Notes under the pieces: model-generated
What the model saw: the letters and a program-made list of their open reading frames with translations, nothing else
The model's database searches: none
What the model was told of the DNA's origin: nothing
In this document: piece after piece, positions 44,202-52,351 of the stretch
How positions within the stretch are numbered: position 1 is the stretch's first letter
Layout of the letters: each line of letters begins with the position of its first letter
From: Mycolicibacterium canariasense
GTDB lineage: Bacteria; Actinomycetota; Actinomycetes; Mycobacteriales; Mycobacteriaceae
DNA: 64,000 nucleotides
Assembly (NCBI RefSeq): GCF_002101555.1
Contig: NZ_LQOL01000060.1
Location: 1-64,000 of the forward strand
Reading direction: 5' to 3'
Translations under genes and position numbers: made by a program

Positions 44202-44891
44202 GTGAGCGATATCGAGGTCCGTCCCGCCGTCCGTGCCGATATCGGGGAACTGTCGAAGGTGCTGGGCCGCGCCTTCTATGACGATCCGGTGATGGCCTGG
44301 ATGCTGCCCGATCCGGTTGCCCGGCGGCGCAAACTGCACCGCGTGTTCGCCGCGTTGACCCGGCATCATCACCTGTCGCGCGGTGGGGTGGAGGTGGCGT
44401 CGGCGGTGCCGACGAGCGGGGTGAAGTCGGCGGTGCCGACAATCGGGGTCACGTCGGCGGTACCGACAAGCGGGGTCACGTCGGCGGTACCGTCAATCGG
44501 GGCTTGCGCGTTGTGGGACCCGCCGGGTCGCTGGCAGCACACCACCGTCGAGGAGTTGCGTGCCGCGCCCGGTCTGCTGCTGACGTTCGGGCGCACATTG
44601 CGCCGCGGTCAGCAGGTGAGCGAGTTGATGAAACGCCATCACCCCGAGGAGCCGCACTGGTATCTGGCGGTGATCGGCAGCGACCCCACGGTCCGCGGTA
44701 GCGGTCAAGGGCAGGCACTGATGCGTTCGCGCTTGGACCGCTGCGATGCCGAGCACGCCCCGGCATATCTGGAGTCCAGTAATCCGGCCAATATCGGCTA
44801 CTACCAACGGTTCGGCTTCGAGGTGACCGGGGAGATCACGCTGCCCGACGGGGGACCCTCGCTGTGGCCGATGTGGCGGCAGCCACGATAG
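44202..44891 (+). CDS. GNAT acetyltransferase with an internal repeat insert
   Basis: A 229-residue GNAT protein. The first 66 residues (VRPAVRADIGELSKVLGRAF) and the acetyl-CoA region from about residue 140 (AVIGSDPTVRGSGQGQALM) with NIGYYQRFGFEVTG are conserved. Between them, residues about 67-101 consist of four copies of a nine-residue unit, SAVPTSGVK, SAVPTIGVT, SAVPTSGVT and SAVPSIGA, from a 27-bp DNA repeat. This does not belong to the family fold. The start is GTG 44202, 14 bp after the CBS gene. Substrate unknown. Confidence 0.82.
   Translation: MSDIEVRPAVRADIGELSKVLGRAFYDDPVMAWMLPDPVARRRKLHRVFAALTRHHHLSRGGVEVASAVPTSGVKSAVPTIGVTSAVPTSGVTSAVPSIGACALWDPPGRWQHTTVEELRAAPGLLLTFGRTLRRGQQVSELMKRHHPEEPHWYLAVIGSDPTVRGSGQGQALMRSRLDRCDAEHAPAYLESSNPANIGYYQRFGFEVTGEITLPDGGPSLWPMWRQPR
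44400..44504 (+). repeat. 27-bp tandem repeat inside the GNAT gene
   Basis: Four in-frame copies begin at 44400, 44427, 44454 and 44481, the last one shortened. Each starts TCGGCGGT(G/A)CCG and ends in a GGGGT-containing segment. Copies differ by a few substitutions, so the array is not brand-new. It lengthens the encoded protein by nine residues per unit, a pattern typical of replication slippage. Confidence 0.9.
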
Positions 44892-44904
44892 CGCTGGCGG
44901 GTCC

Positions 44905-45015
44905 GGTAGAGTGCGCTTGCCGAGCAGCAGGGGAATCCGGTGAGAATCCGGAGCTGACGCGCAGCGGTGTGAGGCGGTGAGCCTCGAGTCCGAATGCCTG
45001 CGGCCGGTACCGACC
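44905..45015 (+). ncRNA. Cobalamin riboswitch
   Basis: The stretch holds the conserved elements of the cobalamin aptamer in order: GGGGAATCCGGTGAGAATCC (44930-44949), CGCAGCGGTG (44959-44968), and the closing GAGTCCGAATGCCTGC (44986-45001). These match the class features G-GAA-CCGGTGA...TCCGG, the CGCA..GGTGA core and AGTCCGAA..CCTGC. It is located just before an ABC importer and probably lowers its expression when cobalamin is plentiful. Exact ends are approximate. Confidence 0.9.
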
Positions 45016-45058
45016 GTTGACGGCCCCGCGACCGGGCCCCGCATCGAAGGAAGCCACC

Positions 45059-46084
45059 GTGCGTGCTATCGCCGTGCTCCTGTCCATATCCCTTGCCCTT
45101 ACTGCCTGCACCACGGCGACATCGGCCGAACCCCCGCCGGCACCGGCCGACGCCAGCGGTCACACCCGCTACCCGCTGACACTGGAGAACTGCGGTGTCC
45201 GCGTCACTTTCGACAATCCACCCCGCCGAGCCGTGTCGCTGTATCAGGCATCCACGGAAATCTTGCTGTCCCTCGGACTGGCCGATCGGATGGTGGGGAC
45301 CTCGACGTGGTTCGATCCGGTTCTGCCCGAATTGGCCGCGGACAACGCGCGAGTGCCCCGGCTCGCGGACAACGACCCGTCGTTGGAAACCGTCCTCGAC
45401 ACCGAACCGGATCTGGTCACCTCGGCCAGCGCGCACACCTTCACCCCGGCGGTGGTTGCCGACCGCGCCCGCTTCGCCCAACTGGGCATCCCGACCTACC
45501 AGTCCCCGTCGGTGTGTGACGGTGCCACCGTCGACGGTGAGACCGTCACCCGCACCGAACCGTTGCGCATGGACACCCTCTTTCGTGAGATCACCGAGTT
45601 GGCAACCATCTTCGATGTCCGAGATCGCGGTGCCCGGTTGGTGGCCCGGCTGAAACAGCGGCTGGCCGCGGCGCCGAAGGCGGCCGGATCCCATCCCACG
45701 GTGGCTTTCTGGTTCTCCGGCCTGCGGACGCCTTATCTGGCGGGCTGCTGTTCGGCTCCCGGACTGTACGCACGTGAACTGGGCGTCACCAATGTCTTCG
45801 CCGACGCCCGCGAGGACTGGCCCGAGATCAGCTGGGAGGCCCTGGCCGACCGCGATCCCGACGTGCTGGTGCTGGCCGACCTGAACCGGCGCCGCGTGGA
45901 CGGTGACGCGCTGGAGACGAAAATTCGCTTCCTGGAATCTGATCCGGTGACCAGGAACCTGTCGGCGGTGCGCGAGAAGCATTACGTCGTGCTCACCGGT
46001 TCCGAACTCGATCCGGGGATTCGGCAGGTTGACGCCGTCGAGAAACTGGCCGCCGGATTCGCCGCGATCGGGCCGACGCGATGA
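45059..46084 (+). CDS. Cobalamin-type ABC importer, substrate-binding lipoprotein 1
   Basis: A 341-residue lipoprotein with the lipobox LALTAC after a short signal and a type III periplasmic binding fold (SLYQASTEILLSLGLADRMV, VLDTEPDLVTS). It would capture corrinoid outside the membrane and hand it to the permease. GTG start at 45059 with AAGGAAG upstream. The riboswitch just before it and the adjacent permease and ATPase genes indicate vitamin B12, although FecB-type siderophore binding cannot be excluded. Its stop overlaps the next binding-protein gene. Confidence 0.85.
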   Translation: MRAIAVLLSISLALTACTTATSAEPPPAPADASGHTRYPLTLENCGVRVTFDNPPRRAVSLYQASTEILLSLGLADRMVGTSTWFDPVLPELAADNARVPRLADNDPSLETVLDTEPDLVTSASAHTFTPAVVADRARFAQLGIPTYQSPSVCDGATVDGETVTRTEPLRMDTLFREITELATIFDVRDRGARLVARLKQRLAAAPKAAGSHPTVAFWFSGLRTPYLAGCCSAPGLYARELGVTNVFADAREDWPEISWEALADRDPDVLVLADLNRRRVDGDALETKIRFLESDPVTRNLSAVREKHYVVLTGSELDPGIRQVDAVEKLAAGFAAIGPTR

Positions 46085-47094
46085 TCGGCCGCGCCGCGGC
46101 GGCGATCTGCTCGGTGCTGCTGCTGGCCGGGTGCGGGCAATCGGCCGCGCCGGCGCAGCGATCCGCCGGCGCCGCGGGTTACCCGCTGACCGTGTCGAAC
46201 TGCGGCCGCGACGTCGTGATCGACGCACCGCCGGCCCGGGCGGTGTCGCTCAACCAGGGCTCCACCGAGATCCTGCTGTCGCTGGGACTGGCCGACCGCA
46301 TGGTGGGCACCGCTACGTGGACCGACCCGATCCGGCCGGACCTGGCCGCCGACAATGCCCGGGTCCCGCAGTTGGCGGTGAACAAGCCGGCGCTGGAGAC
46401 GGTGCTCGACACGGAACCGGATTTCGTCTCGGCGTCGTTTGCGGGCACCCTCGGACCGGGCGGCGTCGCCGACCGTGACGAGTTCGAGAAGCTGGGGGTG
46501 CCCACGTATTTGGCGCCGAGTGACTGTGTCGGGAGGGTGACCGGCAGCGCGGACGGCGCCCGCATCGCGCCGCTGACCATGGAACTCATCTACGACGAGA
46601 TCCGAGATCTGGCCGGGATCTTCGACGTGCCGAGCCGTGGGGAACAACTGACCGCCGAGCTACGGGGGCGGATGACGGCCGCCCGTGCTGTCGCCGATGT
46701 CGACATGGCCTTCTGGTTCTCCGATATCCGTGCGCCCTACATGGCCGGCTGTTGTGGAGCACCAGGCATCATCGCGGCAACGGTCGGTGCCCGAAATATC
46801 TTCGCCGACACCATCGATGAGTGGCCCCAGGTCAGTTGGGAGGCGGTCGCCGCCCGCGATCCCGATGTGCTGGTGCTGGCCGACCTGAGCCGGCGCACCA
46901 TCGAGGGCGACTCGCTGGCCACCAAAATCCAGTTCCTGGAATCGAATCCGGTGACCGCCAGGCTGACCGCCGTTCGGGAGAAGCGTTACATCGTCGTCAA
47001 CGGCGCCGACCTCAACCCGTCCATCCGCACCGTCGACGGTGCCGAGAAGGTGGCGCACCGGCTGCGTGAACTCGGATTCGTGACGGGCAAGTGA
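46081..47094 (+). CDS. Cobalamin-type ABC importer, substrate-binding lipoprotein 2
   Basis: A 337-residue lipoprotein with lipobox LLAGC. It is a clear paralogue of the preceding gene, sharing AVSLNQGSTEILLSLGLADR, the VLDTEPDFVS and YMAGCCGAPG blocks and the ending FLESNPV with the same spacing. The pair arose by tandem duplication, and the copies have diverged enough for a distinct ligand or affinity. ATG 46081 overlaps the stop of copy 1, and its stop overlaps the permease GTG. Confidence 0.85.
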   Translation: MIGRAAAAICSVLLLAGCGQSAAPAQRSAGAAGYPLTVSNCGRDVVIDAPPARAVSLNQGSTEILLSLGLADRMVGTATWTDPIRPDLAADNARVPQLAVNKPALETVLDTEPDFVSASFAGTLGPGGVADRDEFEKLGVPTYLAPSDCVGRVTGSADGARIAPLTMELIYDEIRDLAGIFDVPSRGEQLTAELRGRMTAARAVADVDMAFWFSDIRAPYMAGCCGAPGIIAATVGARNIFADTIDEWPQVSWEAVAARDPDVLVLADLSRRTIEGDSLATKIQFLESNPVTARLTAVREKRYIVVNGADLNPSIRTVDGAEKVAHRLRELGFVTGK

Positions 47095-48116
47095 GCATCC
47101 GTACGCCGGCGTTGGTCACGCTGTGGGCCGCCGGCCTTGTGCTGTTGCTCTTTTCGGCCGCGGTGGCCATCACGATCGGCCCGGCCGCGTTGTCGGTGCG
47201 CGATGTGTATCGCATCGTCGCCGAACATCTGGGCGCCGGCCCCTCGGGTGCGACACGGCTGCAGGACGGCATCGTCTGGCAGTTGCGCCTGCCGCGGGTG
47301 GCGCTGGCCGCGATCTGCGGGGCCGGTCTGGCGTTGTGCGGGGCGATCATGCAGTCGCTGCTGCGCAATCCGCTGGCCGACCCGTTCGTGCTGGGGGTCT
47401 CCTCGGGCGCCTCCACCGGTGCGGTGCTCATCGTGGTGCTCGGCGCCGGTGCGGGCGCGGTGTCACTGTCCGCAGGGGCGTTCGCCGGCGCCCTGCTGGC
47501 CTTCGCGGTGGTGCTGGCCCTGGCGTATGCCGCCGGCGGCAGCACCGACCGGGTGGTCCTGGCCGGCGTCGCGGCCACCCAGTTGTTCTCGGCGCTCACC
47601 TCGTTCATCGTGCTGTCCTCGGCCGACGCCGAGCAGACGCGCGGGGTGTTGTTCTGGCTGCTCGGATCGCTGGCCGGGGTGAACTGGGCCGATGTGCTGA
47701 CGTGTGGGTCGGTGGTGGCGGCTGGGCTGGTGTGCTGCCTGGGATTCGGGCGCACGCTGGACGCCTTCGCCTTCGGTGAGGATGCGGCCGCCACCCTGGG
47801 CGTCGCGGTGCGACGCGCCCAGACCGTGCTGTTGGTGGTGACGGCGCTGGTCACCGCGGCGCTGGTCAGCGCGACCGGCGCCATCGGCTTCGTCGGTCTG
47901 GTGCTACCGCACGCGGCGCGTTTCTTCGTCGGGCCGGGACATCTGCGGCTGCTGCCGACGGTCGCCCTGTTCGGCGCGATCTTCATGGTGTGGGTGGACA
48001 CGCTGGCTCGCACCGTCTTCGCGCCACAGGAGCTGCCCACCGGGGTGGTCACCGCGCTACTGGGGGTGCCGGCCTTCGCGGTGATCCTGCTGCGCCGCCG
48101 GGGGGTGCACCGATGA
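47091..48116 (+). CDS. Iron/cobalamin ABC importer permease (FecCD/BtuC family)
   Basis: A 341-residue permease with about nine to ten helices. The ICGAGLALCGAIMQSLLRNP and GAIGFVGLVLPHAARF segments are signature FecCD/BtuC motifs. Two copies form the channel with the ATPase. The GTG start overlaps the second binding-protein gene and the stop overlaps the ATPase ATG, so the operon is fully coupled. The cobalamin riboswitch upstream favours corrinoid import over siderophore. Confidence 0.88.
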   Translation: MSIRTPALVTLWAAGLVLLLFSAAVAITIGPAALSVRDVYRIVAEHLGAGPSGATRLQDGIVWQLRLPRVALAAICGAGLALCGAIMQSLLRNPLADPFVLGVSSGASTGAVLIVVLGAGAGAVSLSAGAFAGALLAFAVVLALAYAAGGSTDRVVLAGVAATQLFSALTSFIVLSSADAEQTRGVLFWLLGSLAGVNWADVLTCGSVVAAGLVCCLGFGRTLDAFAFGEDAAATLGVAVRRAQTVLLVVTALVTAALVSATGAIGFVGLVLPHAARFFVGPGHLRLLPTVALFGAIFMVWVDTLARTVFAPQELPTGVVTALLGVPAFAVILLRRRGVHR

Positions 48117-48874
48117 GCCTGCGGGCGCTGGAGGTCGGCTGGACCCGCTCCGGGCAGGTGGTGCTCGTCGGTGTCACGGTGGACCCCGAACCGGGGAGCA
48201 CCCTGGGCCTGCTGGGGCCCAACGGATCTGGAAAGTCGTCGCTGCTGCGGCTGTTGGCCGGGGTGGACCGACCCGACTCCGGGCTGGTCACACTCGACGG
48301 CGTGGTACTGGACCGATTGTCGCGCCGGGCCATTGCCCGCCGGGTGGCGATGGTCGGCCAACATGCCGATACCGATCTGCACATCACGGTCCGCGAGGTG
48401 GTGCGGCTGGGTCGCATCCCGCACACCGGGCCGATCGGGGCTGCCCGGGACACCGACCACGCGGTGCGCGAAGCACTGGTGGCGACCGGGCTGACGGACA
48501 TGGCCGGCCGGCACTGGCACACCCTGTCCGGTGGGGAACGTCAGCGGGTGCAGATCGCCCGGGCACTGGCCCAGCAGCCCGGCGAACTCCTGCTCGACGA
48601 GCCGACCAACCACCTGGACATCGCCCATCAACTCGACATTCTGGCCTTGGTCCGGGCTCTCGACGTCACGACGGTGGTCGCCCTGCACGACCTCAACCTC
48701 GCCGCGATGTTCTGCGATCAGCTGATCGTGCTGTCCGGGGGCCGGGTGGTGGCCGCCGGCCCGCCGGCCGAGGTGCTCACCGAACGGCTGGTGGCCGCGG
48801 TGTACCGGGTGGACTGCCGCATCACCGTCGAGCAGGGGCGCCCGAGTATCCGTTACGCCGCCCCGAGTCGGTGA
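48113..48874 (+). CDS. Iron/cobalamin ABC importer ATP-binding subunit
   Basis: A 253-residue ATPase of the FecE/BtuD type. Walker A is GPNGSGKSS (residues about 35-43), the signature is LSGGERQRVQ (about 140-149) and Walker B is LLLDEPTNHLD, with ALHDLNLAA as the His switch. It supplies energy for uptake by the two binding proteins and permease encoded just before. ATG 48113 overlaps the permease stop. Confidence 0.9.
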   Translation: MSLRALEVGWTRSGQVVLVGVTVDPEPGSTLGLLGPNGSGKSSLLRLLAGVDRPDSGLVTLDGVVLDRLSRRAIARRVAMVGQHADTDLHITVREVVRLGRIPHTGPIGAARDTDHAVREALVATGLTDMAGRHWHTLSGGERQRVQIARALAQQPGELLLDEPTNHLDIAHQLDILALVRALDVTTVVALHDLNLAAMFCDQLIVLSGGRVVAAGPPAEVLTERLVAAVYRVDCRITVEQGRPSIRYAAPSR

Positions 48875-48917
48875 GCGCGCGCCGAGATCGACGTTTCGCC
48901 GGATCGCACTCGCACAA

Positions 48918-48945
48918 CCCCGCCGATTTGATCAATTGGGCGGGG
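48918..48945. terminator. Likely bidirectional terminator stem-loop
   Basis: CCCCGCC (48918-48924) pairs with GGCGGGG (48939-48945), with a 14-nt loop that contains a small internal match. It lies between the end of the importer ATPase and the end of the convergent PemK-like gene, where a terminator for both strands would be expected. Confidence 0.5.
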
Positions 48946-48951
48946 TAGGGG

Positions 48952-49533
48952 TCAGGACCAGGAGAAGTCGGCCCGCAGCCGGGCGGCGACCAGCTCGAAG
49001 CGGTCCCGGTCCAGGATCGCGCCCTCGCGGCGGATACCGTCCTCGGGCACGTCGAGCACCCGGTCCAGGCGCACCCAGCTGGGCCGGCCGTCGTCATCCC
49101 AGGTGCCGGTGCCGATGGCGACCCAATCCTTATCGCCGGCGTGGTAGTCCCGGCTGGACAGCATCAACCCGAGCAGCACATCGCGGTCGCGGCCGACCAC
49201 CAGAACGGGCCGGTCCTTTCCGCGGGTCGGGTCGTCCTCGTAGACCACCCAGGTCCAGACGATCTCGCCGGGATCGGCCTGACCGTCGAGGTCAGGGGAG
49301 TAGATGATGCGCCGCGCGCGCTGCGCGGTGGGCACGCTCGCGTCGGTGACGGGCCGGCCCGCGGTGATCGCGGGGGTTTGTTGGGCCGGTGCCCCGGCCA
49401 GCACGTCCAAGCCGATCTTGATGCCCTGCTGCAGCACCCGCTCCGGTGAGGGCAATTGGCGGATGAGTTTCGGCGCTTCGTTGAAGACGAGGTGTCCCGC
49501 GAGGCGCTGGAAGGCTTTCCACTGCGACGCCAT
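48952..49533 (-). CDS. PemK/MazF-like family protein (Rv2405-like)
   Basis: A 193-residue protein with a C-terminal PemK/MazF-type beta fold from about residue 90 (VVYEDDPTRGKDRPVLVVGR, then VRLDRVLDVPEDGI) and a long N-terminal extension. No antitoxin gene lies next to it, so a toxin role is doubtful. Its start at 49533 faces the lepA promoter. It matches the position of M. tuberculosis Rv2405. Its function is not known. Confidence 0.7.
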   Translation of the reverse strand: MASQWKAFQRLAGHLVFNEAPKLIRQLPSPERVLQQGIKIGLDVLAGAPAQQTPAITAGRPVTDASVPTAQRARRIIYSPDLDGQADPGEIVWTWVVYEDDPTRGKDRPVLVVGRDRDVLLGLMLSSRDYHAGDKDWVAIGTGTWDDDGRPSWVRLDRVLDVPEDGIRREGAILDRDRFELVAARLRADFSWS

Positions 49534-49611
49534 GGAAACGAGGATAGGTCCTCCGATTGTGTCGGGACGGGCCACGCTCGATACGCTGGAGTCACATATC
49601 GCGCCTCGACC

Positions 49612-49626
49612 AGGAGAAACCCAATT
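49612..49626 (+). promoter_or_regulatory. Ribosome binding site and ATT initiation codon of lepA
   Basis: AGGAG at 49612-49616 is followed by a 7-base spacer and ATT at 49624-49626, exactly where LepA homology begins (SSFADRTF). In this frame no ATG, GTG or TTG occurs between the divergent gene start (49533) and 49624, and the first downstream ATG lies after the GTP-binding P-loop. ATT is therefore the best start, as known for infC in other bacteria. Confidence 0.65.
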
Positions 49627-51465
49627 AGCAGTTTCGCCGACCGGACGTTCACCGCGCCGGCGCAGATCCGGAACTTCTGCATCATCGCTCATATCGACCA
49701 CGGCAAATCGACGCTGGCCGACCGGATGTTGCAGCTCACCGGTGTCGTCGACGACCGCTCCATGCGAGCCCAGTACCTGGACCGGATGGATATCGAGCGG
49801 GAGCGCGGAATCACCATCAAGGCGCAGAACGTGCGGCTGCCCTGGAAGGTGAACGACGAAGAATTCGTGTTGCACCTCATCGACACCCCCGGGCACGTGG
49901 ACTTCACCTACGAGGTGTCCCGCGCGCTGGAAGCCTGCGAGGGCGCGGTGCTGCTGGTCGACGCCGCCCAGGGCATCGAGGCCCAGACCCTGGCCAATCT
50001 GTACCTGGCGCTGGACCGCGACCTGACGATCATCCCGGTGCTGAACAAGATCGACCTGCCGGCCGCCGACCCGGACCGCTATGCCGGCGAGATCGCCCAC
50101 ATCATCGGCTGCGAGCCGTCCGATGTGCTGCGGGTGTCCGGCAAGACCGGCGCCGGGGTGGCCGAACTGCTCGACGCTGTGGTCGCGCAGGTGCCGGCCC
50201 CGACCGGTGATCCGGACGCGCCCACCCGGGCGATGATCTTCGACTCGGTGTACGACATCTACCGCGGCGTGGTCACCTACGTCCGCGTCGTGGACGGCAA
50301 GATCACCCCGCGCGAGAAGATCGCGATGATGTCCACCGGCGCCACCCACGAACTGCTCGAGGTCGGCATCGTCTCACCCGAACCGAAGCCCAGCGTCGGT
50401 CTGGGCGTCGGTGAGGTGGGCTATCTGATCACGGGGGTGAAGGACGTCCGCCAATCCAAGGTCGGGGATACCGTCACCACGGCCCGCAACGGCGCCAAGG
50501 AGGCGCTGACCGGGTACCGCGAACCCAAGCCGATGGTGTACTCCGGTCTGTACCCGGTGGACGGCTCGGATTACCCCAACCTGCGCGAAGCCCTGGACAA
50601 GCTGCAGCTCAACGACGCCGCGCTGACCTACGAGCCGGAGACCTCGGTGGCCCTCGGCTTCGGTTTCCGGTGCGGCTTCCTCGGGCTGCTGCACATGGAG
50701 ATCACCAGGGAGCGGCTGGAACGCGAGTTCAACCTCGACCTGATCTCCACCTCGCCGAACGTCGTCTACCGCGTCATCAAGGAAGACAACACCGAGCTGA
50801 TCGTCACCAACCCGTCGGACTGGCCCGAGGGCAAGGTCCGCACCGTCTACGAGCCGGTGGTCAAGACGACGGTCATCGCGCCGAGCGAGTTCATCGGCAC
50901 CATCATGGAGCTGTGCCAGTCCCGCCGCGGTGAGCTGCAGGGCATGGACTATCTGTCCCCGGAACGCGTCGAGCTGCGCTACACCATGCCGCTCGGCGAG
51001 ATCATCTTCGATTTCTTCGACTCGCTGAAATCGCGCACCCGCGGCTACGCCAGCCTGGACTACGAGGAGGCCGGCGAGCAGGAGGCCGACCTGGTCAAGG
51101 TCGACATCCTGCTGCAGGGTGAGGCCGTCGACGCGTTCAGCGCCATCGTGCACAAGGACGGCGCCTCGGCCTACGGCAACAAGATGACCACCAAGCTCAA
51201 GGAGCTGATCCCGCGCCAGCAGTTCGAGGTGCCGGTGCAGGCCGCCATCGGGTCGAGGATCATCGCCCGCGAGAACATCCGGGCCATTCGCAAGGACGTG
51301 CTGTCCAAGTGCTACGGCGGTGACATCACCCGCAAGCGCAAACTGCTGGAGAAGCAGAAGGAAGGCAAGAAGCGGATGAAGACCATCGGGCGGGTGGATG
51401 TGCCGCAGGAAGCCTTCGTCGCCGCGCTGTCCACCGACGCGAGTGCGGACAAGCCAAAGAAGTGA
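49624..51465 (+). CDS. lepA: Elongation factor 4 (LepA) GTPase
   Basis: A 613-residue translational GTPase that acts on the ribosome, likely in 30S assembly or back-translocation. The P-loop AHIDHGKST, the switch region with DTPGHVDF and the NKIDLP motif are intact. Elongation-factor domains II and III follow, then the LepA-specific C-terminus with GYASLDYEEAGEQ and RQQFEVPVQAAIGSRIIARE (read in part). Gene order (PemK-like, lepA, lppR) follows M. tuberculosis. The start appears to be ATT. Confidence 0.93.
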   Translation: MSSFADRTFTAPAQIRNFCIIAHIDHGKSTLADRMLQLTGVVDDRSMRAQYLDRMDIERERGITIKAQNVRLPWKVNDEEFVLHLIDTPGHVDFTYEVSRALEACEGAVLLVDAAQGIEAQTLANLYLALDRDLTIIPVLNKIDLPAADPDRYAGEIAHIIGCEPSDVLRVSGKTGAGVAELLDAVVAQVPAPTGDPDAPTRAMIFDSVYDIYRGVVTYVRVVDGKITPREKIAMMSTGATHELLEVGIVSPEPKPSVGLGVGEVGYLITGVKDVRQSKVGDTVTTARNGAKEALTGYREPKPMVYSGLYPVDGSDYPNLREALDKLQLNDAALTYEPETSVALGFGFRCGFLGLLHMEITRERLEREFNLDLISTSPNVVYRVIKEDNTELIVTNPSDWPEGKVRTVYEPVVKTTVIAPSEFIGTIMELCQSRRGELQGMDYLSPERVELRYTMPLGEIIFDFFDSLKSRTRGYASLDYEEAGEQEADLVKVDILLQGEAVDAFSAIVHKDGASAYGNKMTTKLKELIPRQQFEVPVQAAIGSRIIARENIRAIRKDVLSKCYGGDITRKRKLLEKQKEGKKRMKTIGRVDVPQEAFVAALSTDASADKPKK

Positions 51466-51496
51466 CGCCAGCCGCACCATCGGTCAGAATGACGCG

Positions 51497-52213
51497 GTGA
51501 ACAGCGCCGCAAAACCGTGCCGTAGCCTGCTGGCCCTGTCGGGTATGGCCGCCGCGGCCCTCCTGTTGACCGGATGCGTCAGCACGGTGACCGGTGTTGC
51601 GGTCCGCGACCGCAACGCGGCTCCCGCCGACGTGCCGCCGCTGAAAGACTCCCAGCTCGACCGGGTGCTGTTGTCGGTGCGCGATATCAATGCCGTCATG
51701 GGTGCCAGCGACATGGAGATCACCAGCGAACTGAATCAGATGACCGACCATTCCCGGGACATCTCGGATCCGGACTGCTTGGGTGCCATCTACGGCGCCG
51801 AACAACCGGTTTACGACGGCAGCGGGTGGACGTCGGTGCGTGACCAGGTGGCGCGCGAGCCGGAAGAGGACAACCAGCACTGGGCCGAACAGACGGTGGT
51901 GCTGTATCCCAGTGCGGACAAGGCCCAGCGGTTCTGGGAGAAGTCCGAGTCGACGTGGAAGCAGTGCGGCGGTTCGGCGGTATCGGTGGACGACGGGCAG
52001 TCCAGCTACACCTGGCAACTCGACGATCTGGAGGTCAAAGACCAGGTCATCACGCAACGCACCATGCAGGAGGACGCCGGCGGCTGGGAATGCCAGCACG
52101 CCATGTCGTATGTCTCCAATGTGACCGTCGAGGCGTGGGCCTGCGCGTACGGCATCAACGACGAAGCGGCCGGCATCGTGCAGAAGATGATCGACAACGC
52201 CAGCAAGAAGTAG
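51497..52213 (+). CDS. lppR: Lipoprotein with PknH-like extracellular sensor domain (LppR-like)
   Basis: A 238-residue lipoprotein. The signal ends in LLLTGC, followed by a linker and a PknH C-terminal-like sensor domain (about residues 60-235) with four Cys residues (SDPDC, KQCGG, WECQH, WACAY) that likely pair as disulfides. It lacks a kinase. M. tuberculosis LppR follows lepA in the same way. GTG start at 51497. The role is unknown; the fold may bind a small ligand in the cell envelope. Confidence 0.82.
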   Translation: MNSAAKPCRSLLALSGMAAAALLLTGCVSTVTGVAVRDRNAAPADVPPLKDSQLDRVLLSVRDINAVMGASDMEITSELNQMTDHSRDISDPDCLGAIYGAEQPVYDGSGWTSVRDQVAREPEEDNQHWAEQTVVLYPSADKAQRFWEKSESTWKQCGGSAVSVDDGQSSYTWQLDDLEVKDQVITQRTMQEDAGGWECQHAMSYVSNVTVEAWACAYGINDEAAGIVQKMIDNASKK

Positions 52214-52351
52214 TTCTGACCGTATCGCCCTGCCCGCCAACTGCTTTCACTCGATCAGAACAACGGTACGGGCGAACAGCTTGGGCTGGAACGGCATTGG
52301 CACAATCCGCGCACCCCGGGCGACCACCTGATCAACGGCAGAGCAACCGGG

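Noticed and set aside
48952..49533. Toxin-antitoxin module
   Set aside because: The PemK-like protein has no partner antitoxin gene next to it and lies in a conserved housekeeping position, so a functional toxin pair is not supported.
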